64,000 nt of DNA, taken from Isoptericola halalbus (GTDB lineage: Bacteria > Actinomycetota > Actinomycetes > Actinomycetales > Cellulomonadaceae). Where the stretch lies: NCBI GenBank assembly GCA_009663185.1, contig VJZX01000002.1, positions 1 to 64,000 on the forward strand. The letters are read 5' to 3'. This document shows positions 35,637 through 43,580 of this stretch, piece by piece. The notes beneath the pieces were generated by a model. That model did not search any database. It saw only the letters and a list, made by a program, of their open reading frames with translations, and was not told the DNA's origin. Position numbers and translations under genes: made by a program. The first letter of the stretch is position 1, and each line of letters begins with the position of its first letter.

Positions 35637-35836
35637 GCTGACTCCAGTGGCAGGGCCTCGTCCGTGGCGGTCACGATACCGGGTCTCACCGCCGCCGTGT
35701 GGCAGTCGTCACCGCAATGTGACCTCGCGGTACGCGCCTGCCCCACGCTCGCTAGTCTGGCCCCAGCGCGCCCCGCGCGCAGTCCCTTCCGCCGCCGGCG
35801 CGGCGGTCCCGACGACGAAATCGTGAGGACGCACGC

Positions 35837-36781
35837 ATGCACGCCATCGGAGTCGACATCGGCGGCACCAAGATCGCCGTAGGCGTGGTCGACGAGGCCG
35901 GGAAGATCCTGGCCCAGGTCCGCCGCGACACCGATGCCGGCGACGTGGCGAGCATCGACCGCGCGATCGCCGAGGCGTGCGCCGAGCTGGCCAAGGAGCA
36001 CGAGGTCGGGGCCATCGGCCTCGCTGCCGCCGGGTTCGTCAGCCCCGACCGGACGTCGGTGCTGTTCGCCCCCAACATCGCGTGGCGCGAGTACCCCCTC
36101 GCCGCTCGTGTCGGCGCGCTGCTCGACCTCGACGTCCCGATCGTCGTCGAGAACGACGCGAATGCGGCCGGCTGGGCCGAGTTCCGCTTCGGTGCCGGGC
36201 GCGAAGCCACCGACATGCTCATGCTCACGGTGGGCACCGGGCTAGGAGGCGCGATCGTCGTCGACCGCGAGCTCGTGCGCGGCAAGTGGGGCGTCGCCGC
36301 CGAGGTCGGCCACATGCGGGTCGTGCCCGGCGGGCACTACTGCGGCTGCGGCCACGAGGGGTGCTGGGAGCAGTACGCCTCCGGCAGCGCGCTCACCCGC
36401 GACGCCCGCCACGCCGTCATCGCGCAGCCGCACCGCGCCGGGCGCCTGCTGGCGCTCGCGGGCGGCGATCCCGAGGACGTCTCCGGGCCCATGGTCACCA
36501 CGGCCGCGAAGGAGGGCGACGACCTGGCGGTCGAGCTGCTCGCGACCCTTGGCCGGTGGATCGGCGAGGGGGCCGCGTCGGTCGCCGCGCTGCTCGACCC
36601 GGAGCTCATCGTCGTCGGCGGTGGCGTCGGGGCGGCCGCCGACCTCCTCCTGACCCCGATCCGCAAGGCCTACGAGGCGCAGCTCTCTGCCCTGGGGCAT
36701 CGCCCGGTCGCCCAGATCGAGCTGGCCGAGCACGGCAACGAGGCGGGCATCGTCGGCGCCGCCGACCTGGCGCGCCGCTGA
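35837..36781 (+). CDS. glk: Glucokinase, ROK family
   Basis: 314 residues; phosphorylates glucose at C6 using ATP. The N-terminal ATP site is GVDIGGTKIAVGVVDE, the catalytic segment IVVENDANAAGWAEFRFGAG contains the Asp base, GTGLGGAIVVD follows, and the ROK zinc cluster is CGCGHEGCWEQYASGSAL. No N-terminal helix-turn-helix, so it is a kinase and not a ROK repressor. ATG start after GAGG. Divergent from fadD with about 200 bp between. Confidence 0.92.
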   Translation: MHAIGVDIGGTKIAVGVVDEAGKILAQVRRDTDAGDVASIDRAIAEACAELAKEHEVGAIGLAAAGFVSPDRTSVLFAPNIAWREYPLAARVGALLDLDVPIVVENDANAAGWAEFRFGAGREATDMLMLTVGTGLGGAIVVDRELVRGKWGVAAEVGHMRVVPGGHYCGCGHEGCWEQYASGSALTRDARHAVIAQPHRAGRLLALAGGDPEDVSGPMVTTAAKEGDDLAVELLATLGRWIGEGAASVAALLDPELIVVGGGVGAAADLLLTPIRKAYEAQLSALGHRPVAQIELAEHGNEAGIVGAADLARR

Positions 36782-36824
36782 CGCGACGGCCGGCCCGTGC
36801 GCAGGGGTGGTCAGACGATCATGG

Positions 36825-37367
36825 TCAGACGACGGCGCCCGGGTCCCTGTCCTCCGGGTCGCGCCGGTGCGGCATGCGCCACACGAGCACGGCGACGCCG
36901 GCCACGAACAAGCCACCGGCCAGCGGGCCGAGCCATGACGGCAGCGCGAGCGTCGGCACGAGCGAGCGGACGATGACACCCAGCACCGTGAGCACGGGCA
37001 CGCCCACGGCGAGCGTCCACGCCAGCGTCAGGAGCGGGTCGTGCGACAGCACGGGCTCCGGCTCGGGCGGCGTGAAGTGGCTCTCGTCCTCCTCGAGCGC
37101 CTCGATCTCGGGCGTCGTGGGCCAGTCCCGCGGCCCCGCAGGACGTGTCTGGGTCTCCGGGGTCACGGGCACGACGAGCCGCGGCCCGACGCCGTCGCTC
37201 GCGCGCGGAACGTCGTCGGGTGCGACGACCTCACCGAGCTGGTCGACGATCGCGGCCCAGCGGGCCTCGACGTCGGTATCCGCGAGCGGCTCCGGCGACG
37301 GCGCGGCCGCCGACTCCGGCTCGTCGCGGTCGCCGAGGTCTTCGGAGTCCGGGTTCGGTGCGCCCAT
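36825..37367 (-). CDS. Hypothetical protein with acidic N-terminus and two C-terminal helices
   Basis: 180 residues. The first 105 are acidic, Pro-rich and probably disordered (DSEDLGDRDEPESAAAP, ALEEDESHFTPPEPEPV). Two transmembrane helices (about 110-135 and 143-163) follow, and a charged tail (MPHRRDPEDRDPG). Similar acidic two-helix proteins are common in actinobacteria and uncharacterised. ATG start 6 nt after TAGAGT. Convergent with glk. Confidence 0.7.
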   Translation of the reverse strand: MGAPNPDSEDLGDRDEPESAAAPSPEPLADTDVEARWAAIVDQLGEVVAPDDVPRASDGVGPRLVVPVTPETQTRPAGPRDWPTTPEIEALEEDESHFTPPEPEPVLSHDPLLTLAWTLAVGVPVLTVLGVIVRSLVPTLALPSWLGPLAGGLFVAGVAVLVWRMPHRRDPEDRDPGAVV

Positions 37368-37373
37368 GGGTTC

Positions 37374-37379
37374 ACTCTA
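37374..37379 (-). promoter_or_regulatory. -10 box for the leaderless 36825-37367 gene
   Basis: TAGAGT on the minus strand, 6 nt before the ATG at 37367. Confidence 0.5.
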
Positions 37380-37451
37380 TTGTCGTCTGCGACGCTTGGG
37401 GTGCCGGCACGGTGCCGGAGGCGTTCCTGCAGGGGTCGGCGAGGAGGACCG

Positions 37452-38201
37452 TTGTTCTACTGGGTGATGAAGCATGTGCTGGTCGGTCCGCTGCTCCGAC
37501 TGGCCTTCCGCCCGTGGACCAAGGGCGTGGAGAACGTGCCCTCCTCCGGGGGCGCGATCCTCGCGAGCAACCACCTCGCGGTGATCGACTCGTTCGTCCT
37601 GCCGCTCGTGCTCGAGCGTCAGGTGCAGTTCCTCGGGAAGTCCGACTACTTCACGGGCACCGGCGCCAAGGGCCGGCTCGTGGCCGGATTCATGCGTGGC
37701 GTCGGTACCATCCCGGTCGACCGCTCGGGCGGCAAGGCCAGCGAGGCCGCGCTGCGCACCGGCCTGCGGGTCCTCACCGAGGGCGAGCTGTTCGGCATCT
37801 ACCCGGAGGGCACGCGCAGCCCCGACGGGCGCCTGTACCGCGGCAAGACCGGCGTCGCACGGCTCGCGCTCGAGTCCGGCGCCCCGGTCGTCCCTGTCGC
37901 GATGGTGGGCACCGACGTCGCGCAGCCCCTCGGCAAGGCCATCCCCAAGCCCATGCCCATCGGCGTCGTCATCGGCGAGCCGCTCGACTTCAGCCGGTAC
38001 AAGGGGATGGAGAACGACCGCTTCGTCCTGCGGTCGGTCACCGACGAGATCATGTACGCGATCCTGCGCCTGAGCGACCAGGAGTACGTCGACGTCTACG
38101 CGGCGACGGCCAAGGCGCGCATCGCCGCGGGGCTGCCGGTCGACGCGAAGCCCGGCCGCCCTTCGAACGGGGAGGCGCCCCCCGCGCCGGAGCGCTCCTG
38201 A
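37452..38201 (+). CDS. plsC: 1-acyl-sn-glycerol-3-phosphate acyltransferase
   Basis: 249 residues; makes phosphatidic acid from lysophosphatidic acid at the membrane. The acyltransferase motifs are SNHLAVIDSF (HX4D), a block including GVGTIPVDRSGG, LFGIYPEGTRSPDGRLYRGKTG, and VPVAMVGT. The TTG start is chosen because the encoded FYWVMKHVLVGPLLRLAFRPW matches the usual N-terminus of actinobacterial PlsC, and AGGAGG lies 4 nt upstream. The M. tuberculosis counterpart Rv2182c lies in the same gene neighbourhood. Confidence 0.93.
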   Translation: MFYWVMKHVLVGPLLRLAFRPWTKGVENVPSSGGAILASNHLAVIDSFVLPLVLERQVQFLGKSDYFTGTGAKGRLVAGFMRGVGTIPVDRSGGKASEAALRTGLRVLTEGELFGIYPEGTRSPDGRLYRGKTGVARLALESGAPVVPVAMVGTDVAQPLGKAIPKPMPIGVVIGEPLDFSRYKGMENDRFVLRSVTDEIMYAILRLSDQEYVDVYAATAKARIAAGLPVDAKPGRPSNGEAPPAPERS

Positions 38202-38203
38202 GG

Positions 38204-38287
38204 CCGGAACAGCAGCCACAGGTTCTCGAGGCCCTCGCGGTCCGAGGCGGTGGCGGGACGGACGTGGAGCCTGCGGTCGGTGGTCAT
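38204..38287 (-). pseudogene. Remnant of a GNAT acetyltransferase N-terminus
   Basis: An ATG at 38287 opens a frame whose first 28 residues, MTTDRRLHVRPATASDREG and LENLWLLFR, look like the start of a GNAT acetyltransferase. From 38203 onward the frame only reads the antisense of plsC. The rest of the acetyltransferase is missing, so this is best read as a truncated relic created when sequence was lost downstream. Confidence 0.45.
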
Positions 38288-38293
38288 GCGCAA

Positions 38294-38325
38294 GAACCTC
38301 CCGGCGCCGTCGGCGCGGGAGGTTC
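38294..38325. terminator. Hairpin downstream of plsC
   Basis: 9-bp arms (38294-38302 with 38317-38325) plus five inner GC pairs, 93 nt after the plsC stop. Likely terminates plsC before the pfp promoter. Confidence 0.65.
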
Positions 38326-38400
38326 GTCCCGGGGATCTTGCCACATCGTGAGGTGGTGCGCTCGTCGTGGACGCCGCAGCCGCACCCCCCGGGCTGCTCA

Positions 38401-38406
38401 TAGGAT
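38401..38406 (+). promoter_or_regulatory. Candidate -10 for pfp
   Basis: TAGGAT located 40 nt upstream of the pfp ATG, leaving room for the GAGAGG ribosome binding site. No clear -35. Confidence 0.35.
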
Positions 38407-38446
38407 GAGAGAGCTGTTCGTTCCCCCAAGCGAGAGGTAGCCCCTC

Positions 38447-39673
38447 ATGTCGGTTCGTCGCGTGGCTCTCCTGACCGCCGGCGGCTTCGCCCCCTGCCTG
38501 TCCTCCGCCGTCGGTGGCCTCATCGAGCGGTACAACGAGCTCGACCCGTCGATCGAGATCATCGCCTACCAGTACGGGTACCACGGCCTGCTGACCGGCA
38601 CGAAGATCGTCGTCGACGACGAGGGCCGCAAGCAGGCGGGGATCCTGCACCGGTTCGGCGGCTCGCCGATCGGCAACTCGCGCGTCAAGCTCACCAACGC
38701 GGCCGACTGCGTCGAGCGTGGGCTCGTCCAGGAGGGCCAGGACCCGCTGCAGGTGGCGGCCGAGCAGCTCAAGACCGACGGCGTCGACGTGCTCCACACG
38801 ATCGGCGGCGACGACACCAACACGACGGCGGCGGACCTCGCGGCGTACCTGCACGAGAACGGCTACGAGCTCACCGTCGTCGGCCTGCCCAAGACGATCG
38901 ACAACGACGTGGTGCCGATCCGCCAGTCGCTCGGCGCCTGGACCGCGGCCGAGGAGGCCGCCGGCTTCGCCGCGAACGTCATCGGCGAGCACCGCTCCGG
39001 GCCGCGCATGCTCATCGTGCACGAGGTCATGGGCCGCCACTGCGGCTGGCTCACCGCCGCAGCCGCGGCAGAGTACCGCAAGTGGCTCGACGCCCAGGAG
39101 TGGGCCCCGTCGCTCGGCCTGACGCGCGAGCGCTGGGACGTCCACGCCGTCTTCCTGCCCGAGCTCGCGATCGACATCGACGCCGAGGCCACGCGTCTCA
39201 AGGGCGTCATGGACTCGATCGGCAACGTCAACATCTTCCTGTCCGAGGGTGCGGGCATGAACGAGATCGTGGCCCAGCTCGAGGCGGCCGGCGAGGAGGT
39301 CCAGCGCGACCCGTTCGGCCACGTCAAGCTCGACACGATCAACCCAGGCCAGTGGTTCGCCAAGCAGTTCGCCGAGAAGCTGGGCGCCGAGAAGGTCATG
39401 GTCCAGAAGTCCGGCTACTACTCGCGCGCGGCGGCCGCGAACGCCGAGGACCTGCGCCTCATCAAGTCGATGACCGACCTCGCGGTCGAGTGCGCCCTGC
39501 GCGGGGAGCCGGGTGTCATCGGGCACGACGAGGAGGACGGCGACCGGCTCAAGGCGATCGCGTTCCCACGCATCGCCGGAGGCAAGGCCTTCGACGTGAG
39601 CCAGGGCTGGTTCGGCGACCTGCTGTCCGGCATCGGCCAGCCGCTGGTCGCCGCGGCTCCTGCTGCGCACTGA
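38447..39673 (+). CDS. pfp: Pyrophosphate-dependent 6-phosphofructokinase
   Basis: 408 residues; phosphorylates fructose 6-phosphate using PPi in glycolysis, reversibly. The phosphoryl-donor loop is HTIGGDDTNTTA (Asp after GGD, as in PPi-dependent enzymes, where ATP-type enzymes have Gly). The catalytic motif is GLPKTIDNDVVP, and the substrate segments are VHEVMGRHCGWL and FLSEGAGMNEIV. Length is right for the short Pfp group of actinomycetes. ATG start. aroG follows 12 nt downstream and may be co-transcribed. Confidence 0.9.
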   Translation: MSVRRVALLTAGGFAPCLSSAVGGLIERYNELDPSIEIIAYQYGYHGLLTGTKIVVDDEGRKQAGILHRFGGSPIGNSRVKLTNAADCVERGLVQEGQDPLQVAAEQLKTDGVDVLHTIGGDDTNTTAADLAAYLHENGYELTVVGLPKTIDNDVVPIRQSLGAWTAAEEAAGFAANVIGEHRSGPRMLIVHEVMGRHCGWLTAAAAAEYRKWLDAQEWAPSLGLTRERWDVHAVFLPELAIDIDAEATRLKGVMDSIGNVNIFLSEGAGMNEIVAQLEAAGEEVQRDPFGHVKLDTINPGQWFAKQFAEKLGAEKVMVQKSGYYSRAAAANAEDLRLIKSMTDLAVECALRGEPGVIGHDEEDGDRLKAIAFPRIAGGKAFDVSQGWFGDLLSGIGQPLVAAAPAAH

Positions 39674-39685
39674 CGCAGGCACCCC

Positions 39686-41050
39686 ATGAGCACCGCCGTC
39701 GACACACCGACCTCGGGCAACGCCCCGGAAGGGCTTGACCACTTCCGGACGCTCGAGGCGCGCCAGCAGCCGACGTGGCCCGACGCCGACGCGCTCGACG
39801 CCGTGGCGCGCCGGCTGTCCGTGGCGGCGCCGCTGGTGGTGCCGGCGGAGGCGGACACGCTCACGGAACGCCTCGCCGCGGCAAGCGCCGGCGAGGCGTT
39901 CCTCCTGCAGGGCGGCGACTGCGCCGAGACGTTCGCGGACGCGAACGCGACGCGCATCCGCAACAAGATCCGCACGATCCTGCAGATGGCCGTCATCCTC
40001 ACCCACGGCGCCAGCACCCCTGTGGTGAAGATGGGCCGCCTCGCGGGCCAGTACGCCAAGCCGCGCTCGTCGGACACCGAGACGCGCGACGGCGTCACGC
40101 TGCCCGCGTACCGCGGCGACATGGTCAACGGGCACGCCTTCACGCCCGAGGGCCGCGCGCCGGACCCGAGGCGGCTCGAGCAGGCGTACCGGATCTCCGC
40201 GGCCACCGCCAACGTCGTGCGCTCCTTCACGCAGGGCGGGTACGCCGACCTGCGGCGCGTGCACGAGTGGAACCAGGGCTTCATGCAGAACCCTGCGTAC
40301 GCCCGCTACGAGCGCACGGCGACCGAGATCGACCGCGCGATCCGCTTCATGGAGGCGTGCGGTGCGGACTTCGACGAGCTCCGCACCGTCGAGTTCTTCC
40401 TCAGCCACGAGGCGCTCATCCTCGACTACGAGCGGGCGCTCACACGCGTCGACTCGCGCACCGGTGCCGCGTACGACACGTCGGCGCACTTCCTGTGGAT
40501 CGGCGAGCGCACGCGCCAGCTCGATGGCGCGCACGTGGACTTCCTCTCGCGCGTCGCGAACCCGATCGGCGTCAAGCTCGGCCCGACGACGACGCCCGAC
40601 GGCGCGATCGCGCTCGCCGAGCGGCTCAACCCGACCAACCGGCCCGGGCGCCTGACGTTCATCACCCGGATGGGCGCCGGCCGCGTCCGCGACGTGCTGC
40701 CGGGCGTGGTCGAGAAGGTGACCTCGGCCGGGGTGCAGGCCACCTGGGTCACCGACCCCATGCACGGCAACACCATCACCTCGGCCAGCGGCTACAAGAC
40801 CCGTCGCTTCACCGACGTGCTCGACGAGGTGACGGGCTTCTTCGAGGTGCACCGCGCCCTGGGGACGGTGCCCGGCGGTCTGCACATGGAGCTCACCGGC
40901 GACGACGTCACCGAGGTGCTCGGCGGCAGCGAAGAGATCTCCGACGAGGGTCTGGCGCTGCGCTACGAGACGCTCGTCGACCCGCGGCTCAACCACCAGC
41001 AGTCGCTCGAGATGGCGTTCCGGGTCGCGGAGATGCTCACGGGCCGCTGA
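39686..41050 (+). CDS. aroG: 3-deoxy-7-phosphoheptulonate synthase, class II
   Basis: 454 residues; the first step of the shikimate pathway, condensing PEP and erythrose 4-phosphate. Type II signatures are LQGGDCAETF (metal-ligand Cys), VKMGRLAGQYAKPRS, YRGDMVNG, HFLWIGERTRQLDGAHV, GVKLGPTTTP, TWVTDPMHGNT and the metal-binding LTGDDVTEVLGG. Counterpart of M. tuberculosis Rv2178c, which is also beside pknL. ATG start; spacing to pfp suggests an operon. Confidence 0.96.
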   Translation: MSTAVDTPTSGNAPEGLDHFRTLEARQQPTWPDADALDAVARRLSVAAPLVVPAEADTLTERLAAASAGEAFLLQGGDCAETFADANATRIRNKIRTILQMAVILTHGASTPVVKMGRLAGQYAKPRSSDTETRDGVTLPAYRGDMVNGHAFTPEGRAPDPRRLEQAYRISAATANVVRSFTQGGYADLRRVHEWNQGFMQNPAYARYERTATEIDRAIRFMEACGADFDELRTVEFFLSHEALILDYERALTRVDSRTGAAYDTSAHFLWIGERTRQLDGAHVDFLSRVANPIGVKLGPTTTPDGAIALAERLNPTNRPGRLTFITRMGAGRVRDVLPGVVEKVTSAGVQATWVTDPMHGNTITSASGYKTRRFTDVLDEVTGFFEVHRALGTVPGGLHMELTGDDVTEVLGGSEEISDEGLALRYETLVDPRLNHQQSLEMAFRVAEMLTGR

Positions 41051-41070
41051 GCCGCGGACGGGCCCGTCCT

Positions 41071-41099
41071 GCGCCGCCGCCGGTGCACGACGGCGGTGC
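41071..41099. terminator. Possible hairpin between aroG and pknL
   Basis: 9-bp arms (41071-41079 with 41091-41099, one wobble) and an 11-nt loop between convergent genes; it abuts the pknL stop codon. Confidence 0.45.
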
Positions 41100-43130
41100 T
41101 CACCAGATCGTGAGGGTGACTGTCGAGCCCTGGGGCGCCTCGCCGGTCGTGTCCTGGAAGCGGACGGTGTCGAGCAGCCCGCCGAGGTACTTGTTCTCCC
41201 GGACCACGAACCCTGCCTTCTCGAGGGTCTCGCGCGCCGGGCCGGAGCGCATGCCCACGACCTCGGGCACCGCGACGATGGGCGGCCCGGCAGAGAGGGT
41301 CAGGGTCACGGTGTCCGTCCGGTGCGCCTGCGACCTCGCCACCGGGTCCTGCCGCACCACGTGTCCCTCGGCGACCTCGAGCGAGTGCTCCGGCTCGGAG
41401 AACCTCACCTTGAGCCCGACGCTCTCGAGATCCGCGACGGCCTCGTCCTTGGGCTTGCCGACCTGCTGCGGCACCGTCACGGGCGCCGGGCCGTCGGAGA
41501 CCGTGAGCGTCACGACGGTCGTGTGCGGCTGGACCGAGCCCTCGGGGACCGACACCTTCAGGACCTCGCCCTTCGGGACCTTGTCGTGGTGCTCGAGGGC
41601 CGGCTCGCCGACCCTGAGGCCGGCCCGGGTCAGAGCCGCCGTGGCGGACTTCTCGGTCGCGCCCACGAGGTCCCCGGGGACGCGGACGGTGCGGATGCCG
41701 CGCGAGACGACGAGCTCGACGGTGCCGTCCGTGCGGACCGGGTCACCCGGCGCCGGGCGGGACTCGACGACGTACCCGGCCGGCACCTCGTCGTGATGCG
41801 CGCGCGAGACCGTCACGGCCAGCTCGGCGCCCGTCAGGGTCTGGCGTGCCTCGGCGACCGGAACCTCTACGACGCCGGCCGGGACCTCGGTCCACGCGCC
41901 CGGTCCGTCGGCGAACCACCACCATGTTCCCGCGGCGCCGCCGGTGACGAGCACCAGGAGGCTGAGGGTCCACGCCAGTGCCCGACGACGTCGCCGGCGC
42001 GGCGTCGTCGCGGCCGGACGGTTGCCGGCCTCGAGCCGCCCGGACACGCGCGTCGTGGACTCTTCGACGAGCTGCTCGGTGTGCTCGTCGTCCGACTGTG
42101 GTGATAAGAGCTCCTGGAAGAACGCGGTCGGGATGGCGTCGAGCGGGTCGGACTCGCCGTCCGTGCGGTCGTCGGGGCCGTCATCCAGGCCGGACCCGAT
42201 GGGACGGGCGGCGACGTCGTCCGGGCGTGGCGCGGCGGCCGGGCGGTCCGCACGCCGTCCGAGCAGCTCGCCGTCCAGGCCGGCACGGAGCCGCTCGAGC
42301 GCCTCGAGCGCCACGCCCGCGTCGGCGGGCCGCCGGGCCGGGTCGCGCGCGGTGAACGTCGCGACGAGCTCGTCGACCTCGCCCGGCAGCCACGCGGCGG
42401 CGTGGGAGGGCGGCGGCACGTCGTCGTGCACGTGGTGGAACGCGACCTGGATCGGGGTCTCGCCCGCGTAGGGAAGCGCGCCCGTGAGCATCTCGTAGGC
42501 GAGGATGCCGACGGCGTAGATGTCGGTCCGCGCGTCGCAGCCGCCGCTCGTGATCACCTCGGGCGCGAGGTAGGCGACGGTGCCGAGGATCGTGCCCGTC
42601 GTCGTCGACGTGACCTCGGTGACCGCGCGGGCCAGGCCGAAGTCGGCAACCTTGACGTGCTCGCCGTCGCCGGCGAGCAGGACGTTCTCGGGCTTGACGT
42701 CGCGGTGCACCAGTCCCTTGCGGTGAGCCGCCGACAGGGCTGCGAGCACCTGGCCGAGCACGTCGAGCGTGCGGCCCAGCGTCAGCGTGCCCGACGACCG
42801 CAGCTCGCGCCGCAGGTTCGTGCCCGGCACGTACTCCATCGTCAGGTAGCTCGTCTCGCCGTCGAGCCCCTGGTCGTAGACGGCCACGACGCCCGGGTGC
42901 GCCAGCCGCGCGGCCGCTCGCGCCTCGCGGCGGAACCGGGAGACGAAGCTCGCGCCGTCGACGCCGTCGGCGAGGTGCGGATGCATGACCTTGAGCGCGA
43001 CCTCGCGGTCCAGACGGCGATCGGTGGCGAGGTAGACGGTAGCCATGCCGCCGCGCGCGATGCGCGCGACGATCTCGTACCGCCCGTCGACCAGGCGGCC
43101 GAGGAGGGGGTCGGTCGTCACGGTGGCCAC
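41100..43130 (-). CDS. pknL: Serine/threonine protein kinase with PASTA repeats (PknL-like)
   Basis: 676 residues. The Hanks kinase domain (about 15-275) has GGMATVYLA, the VAIK-type lysine in EVALKVM, catalytic HRDVKPENVLL, DFGLA and the APE motif in YLAPEVIT. A linker and one transmembrane helix (about 408-428) follow. Four extracellular PASTA repeats (about 435-676), read as PAGVVEVPV, RTVRVPGDLVG, APVTVPQQVGK and IVAVPEVVGM, probably sense cell-wall fragments. GTG start 7 nt after TACACT. It diverges from a Rv2175c-like gene, as in M. tuberculosis, where PknL phosphorylates Rv2175c. Confidence 0.95.
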   Translation of the reverse strand: MATVTTDPLLGRLVDGRYEIVARIARGGMATVYLATDRRLDREVALKVMHPHLADGVDGASFVSRFRREARAAARLAHPGVVAVYDQGLDGETSYLTMEYVPGTNLRRELRSSGTLTLGRTLDVLGQVLAALSAAHRKGLVHRDVKPENVLLAGDGEHVKVADFGLARAVTEVTSTTTGTILGTVAYLAPEVITSGGCDARTDIYAVGILAYEMLTGALPYAGETPIQVAFHHVHDDVPPPSHAAAWLPGEVDELVATFTARDPARRPADAGVALEALERLRAGLDGELLGRRADRPAAAPRPDDVAARPIGSGLDDGPDDRTDGESDPLDAIPTAFFQELLSPQSDDEHTEQLVEESTTRVSGRLEAGNRPAATTPRRRRRRALAWTLSLLVLVTGGAAGTWWWFADGPGAWTEVPAGVVEVPVAEARQTLTGAELAVTVSRAHHDEVPAGYVVESRPAPGDPVRTDGTVELVVSRGIRTVRVPGDLVGATEKSATAALTRAGLRVGEPALEHHDKVPKGEVLKVSVPEGSVQPHTTVVTLTVSDGPAPVTVPQQVGKPKDEAVADLESVGLKVRFSEPEHSLEVAEGHVVRQDPVARSQAHRTDTVTLTLSAGPPIVAVPEVVGMRSGPARETLEKAGFVVRENKYLGGLLDTVRFQDTTGEAPQGSTVTLTIW

Positions 43131-43137
43131 AGCGTGA

Positions 43138-43143
43138 AGTGTA
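43138..43143 (-). promoter_or_regulatory. -10 box for leaderless pknL
   Basis: TACACT on the minus strand, 7 nt before the GTG at 43130. Confidence 0.5.
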
Positions 43144-43154
43144 GGTCGCGGCCG

Positions 43155-43160
43155 TAGGCT
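43155..43160 (+). promoter_or_regulatory. -10 box for the leaderless Rv2175c-like gene
   Basis: TAGGCT, 6 nt before the GTG at 43167. Only 11 bp separate it from the divergent pknL -10 box. Confidence 0.5.
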
Positions 43161-43166
43161 GGCCCG

Positions 43167-43571
43167 GTGAACGACACCCCCGACACCGCTCTCGACTCGC
43201 TGGTCGGCCAGTGGCTGACCCTCCCGGACGTCGCCGAGGCGCTCGGCCTCGACGTCGGCAAGGTGCGCCGACTCGTGGGCGACCGTCATCTGGTCGGCGT
43301 CAAGCGCGGCGAGCGCACGACCTTCCAGGTGCCGGCCGCGTTCCTCGTCCCGGCGACAGGGGCTGCGGCAGACGGGGCCGCGGACGGCGCACAGGAGGTG
43401 CTGCCGTCCTTGCGCGGCACGGTGCTCGTCCTCGCCGACGCGGGCTACTCGGACGACGAGATCCTGCGCTGGCTGTTCGACGTCGAACCCTCGCTCGGGG
43501 AGGCGCCGATCGCCGCGCTGCGTTCCGGGCGCAAGTCCGTGGTGCGACGGATCGCACAGACGCTGGGCTGA
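43167..43571 (+). CDS. Rv2175c-like winged-helix DNA-binding protein
   Basis: 134 residues. The N-terminal half (GQWLTLPDVAEALGLDVGKVRRLVGDRHLVGVKRGERTTFQVP) is the DNA-binding domain of the Rv2175c family. The C-terminal part (LPSLRGTVLVLADAGYSDDEILRWLFDVEPSLGEAPIAALRSGRKSVVRRIAQTL) is the conserved helical domain. In M. tuberculosis the homologue is phosphorylated by PknL and phosphorylation blocks DNA binding. The divergent pair here keeps that association. Leaderless GTG start. Confidence 0.9.
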   Translation: MNDTPDTALDSLVGQWLTLPDVAEALGLDVGKVRRLVGDRHLVGVKRGERTTFQVPAAFLVPATGAAADGAADGAQEVLPSLRGTVLVLADAGYSDDEILRWLFDVEPSLGEAPIAALRSGRKSVVRRIAQTLG

Positions 43572-43580
43572 GACCGAGTC

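Noticed and set aside
36800-36838. Direct repeat GGTCAGACGA beside the 36825 gene
   Set aside because: A chance-sized repeat that overlaps the end of the reading frame; no hairpin or known operator.
38288-40996. Giant leftward open frame over pfp and aroG
   Set aside because: Both strands are open because of GC bias. The plus-strand genes have diagnostic motifs, while the leftward product is Arg/Asp/Val-rich shadow sequence. Only its last piece, at 38204-38287, is kept as an acetyltransferase relic.
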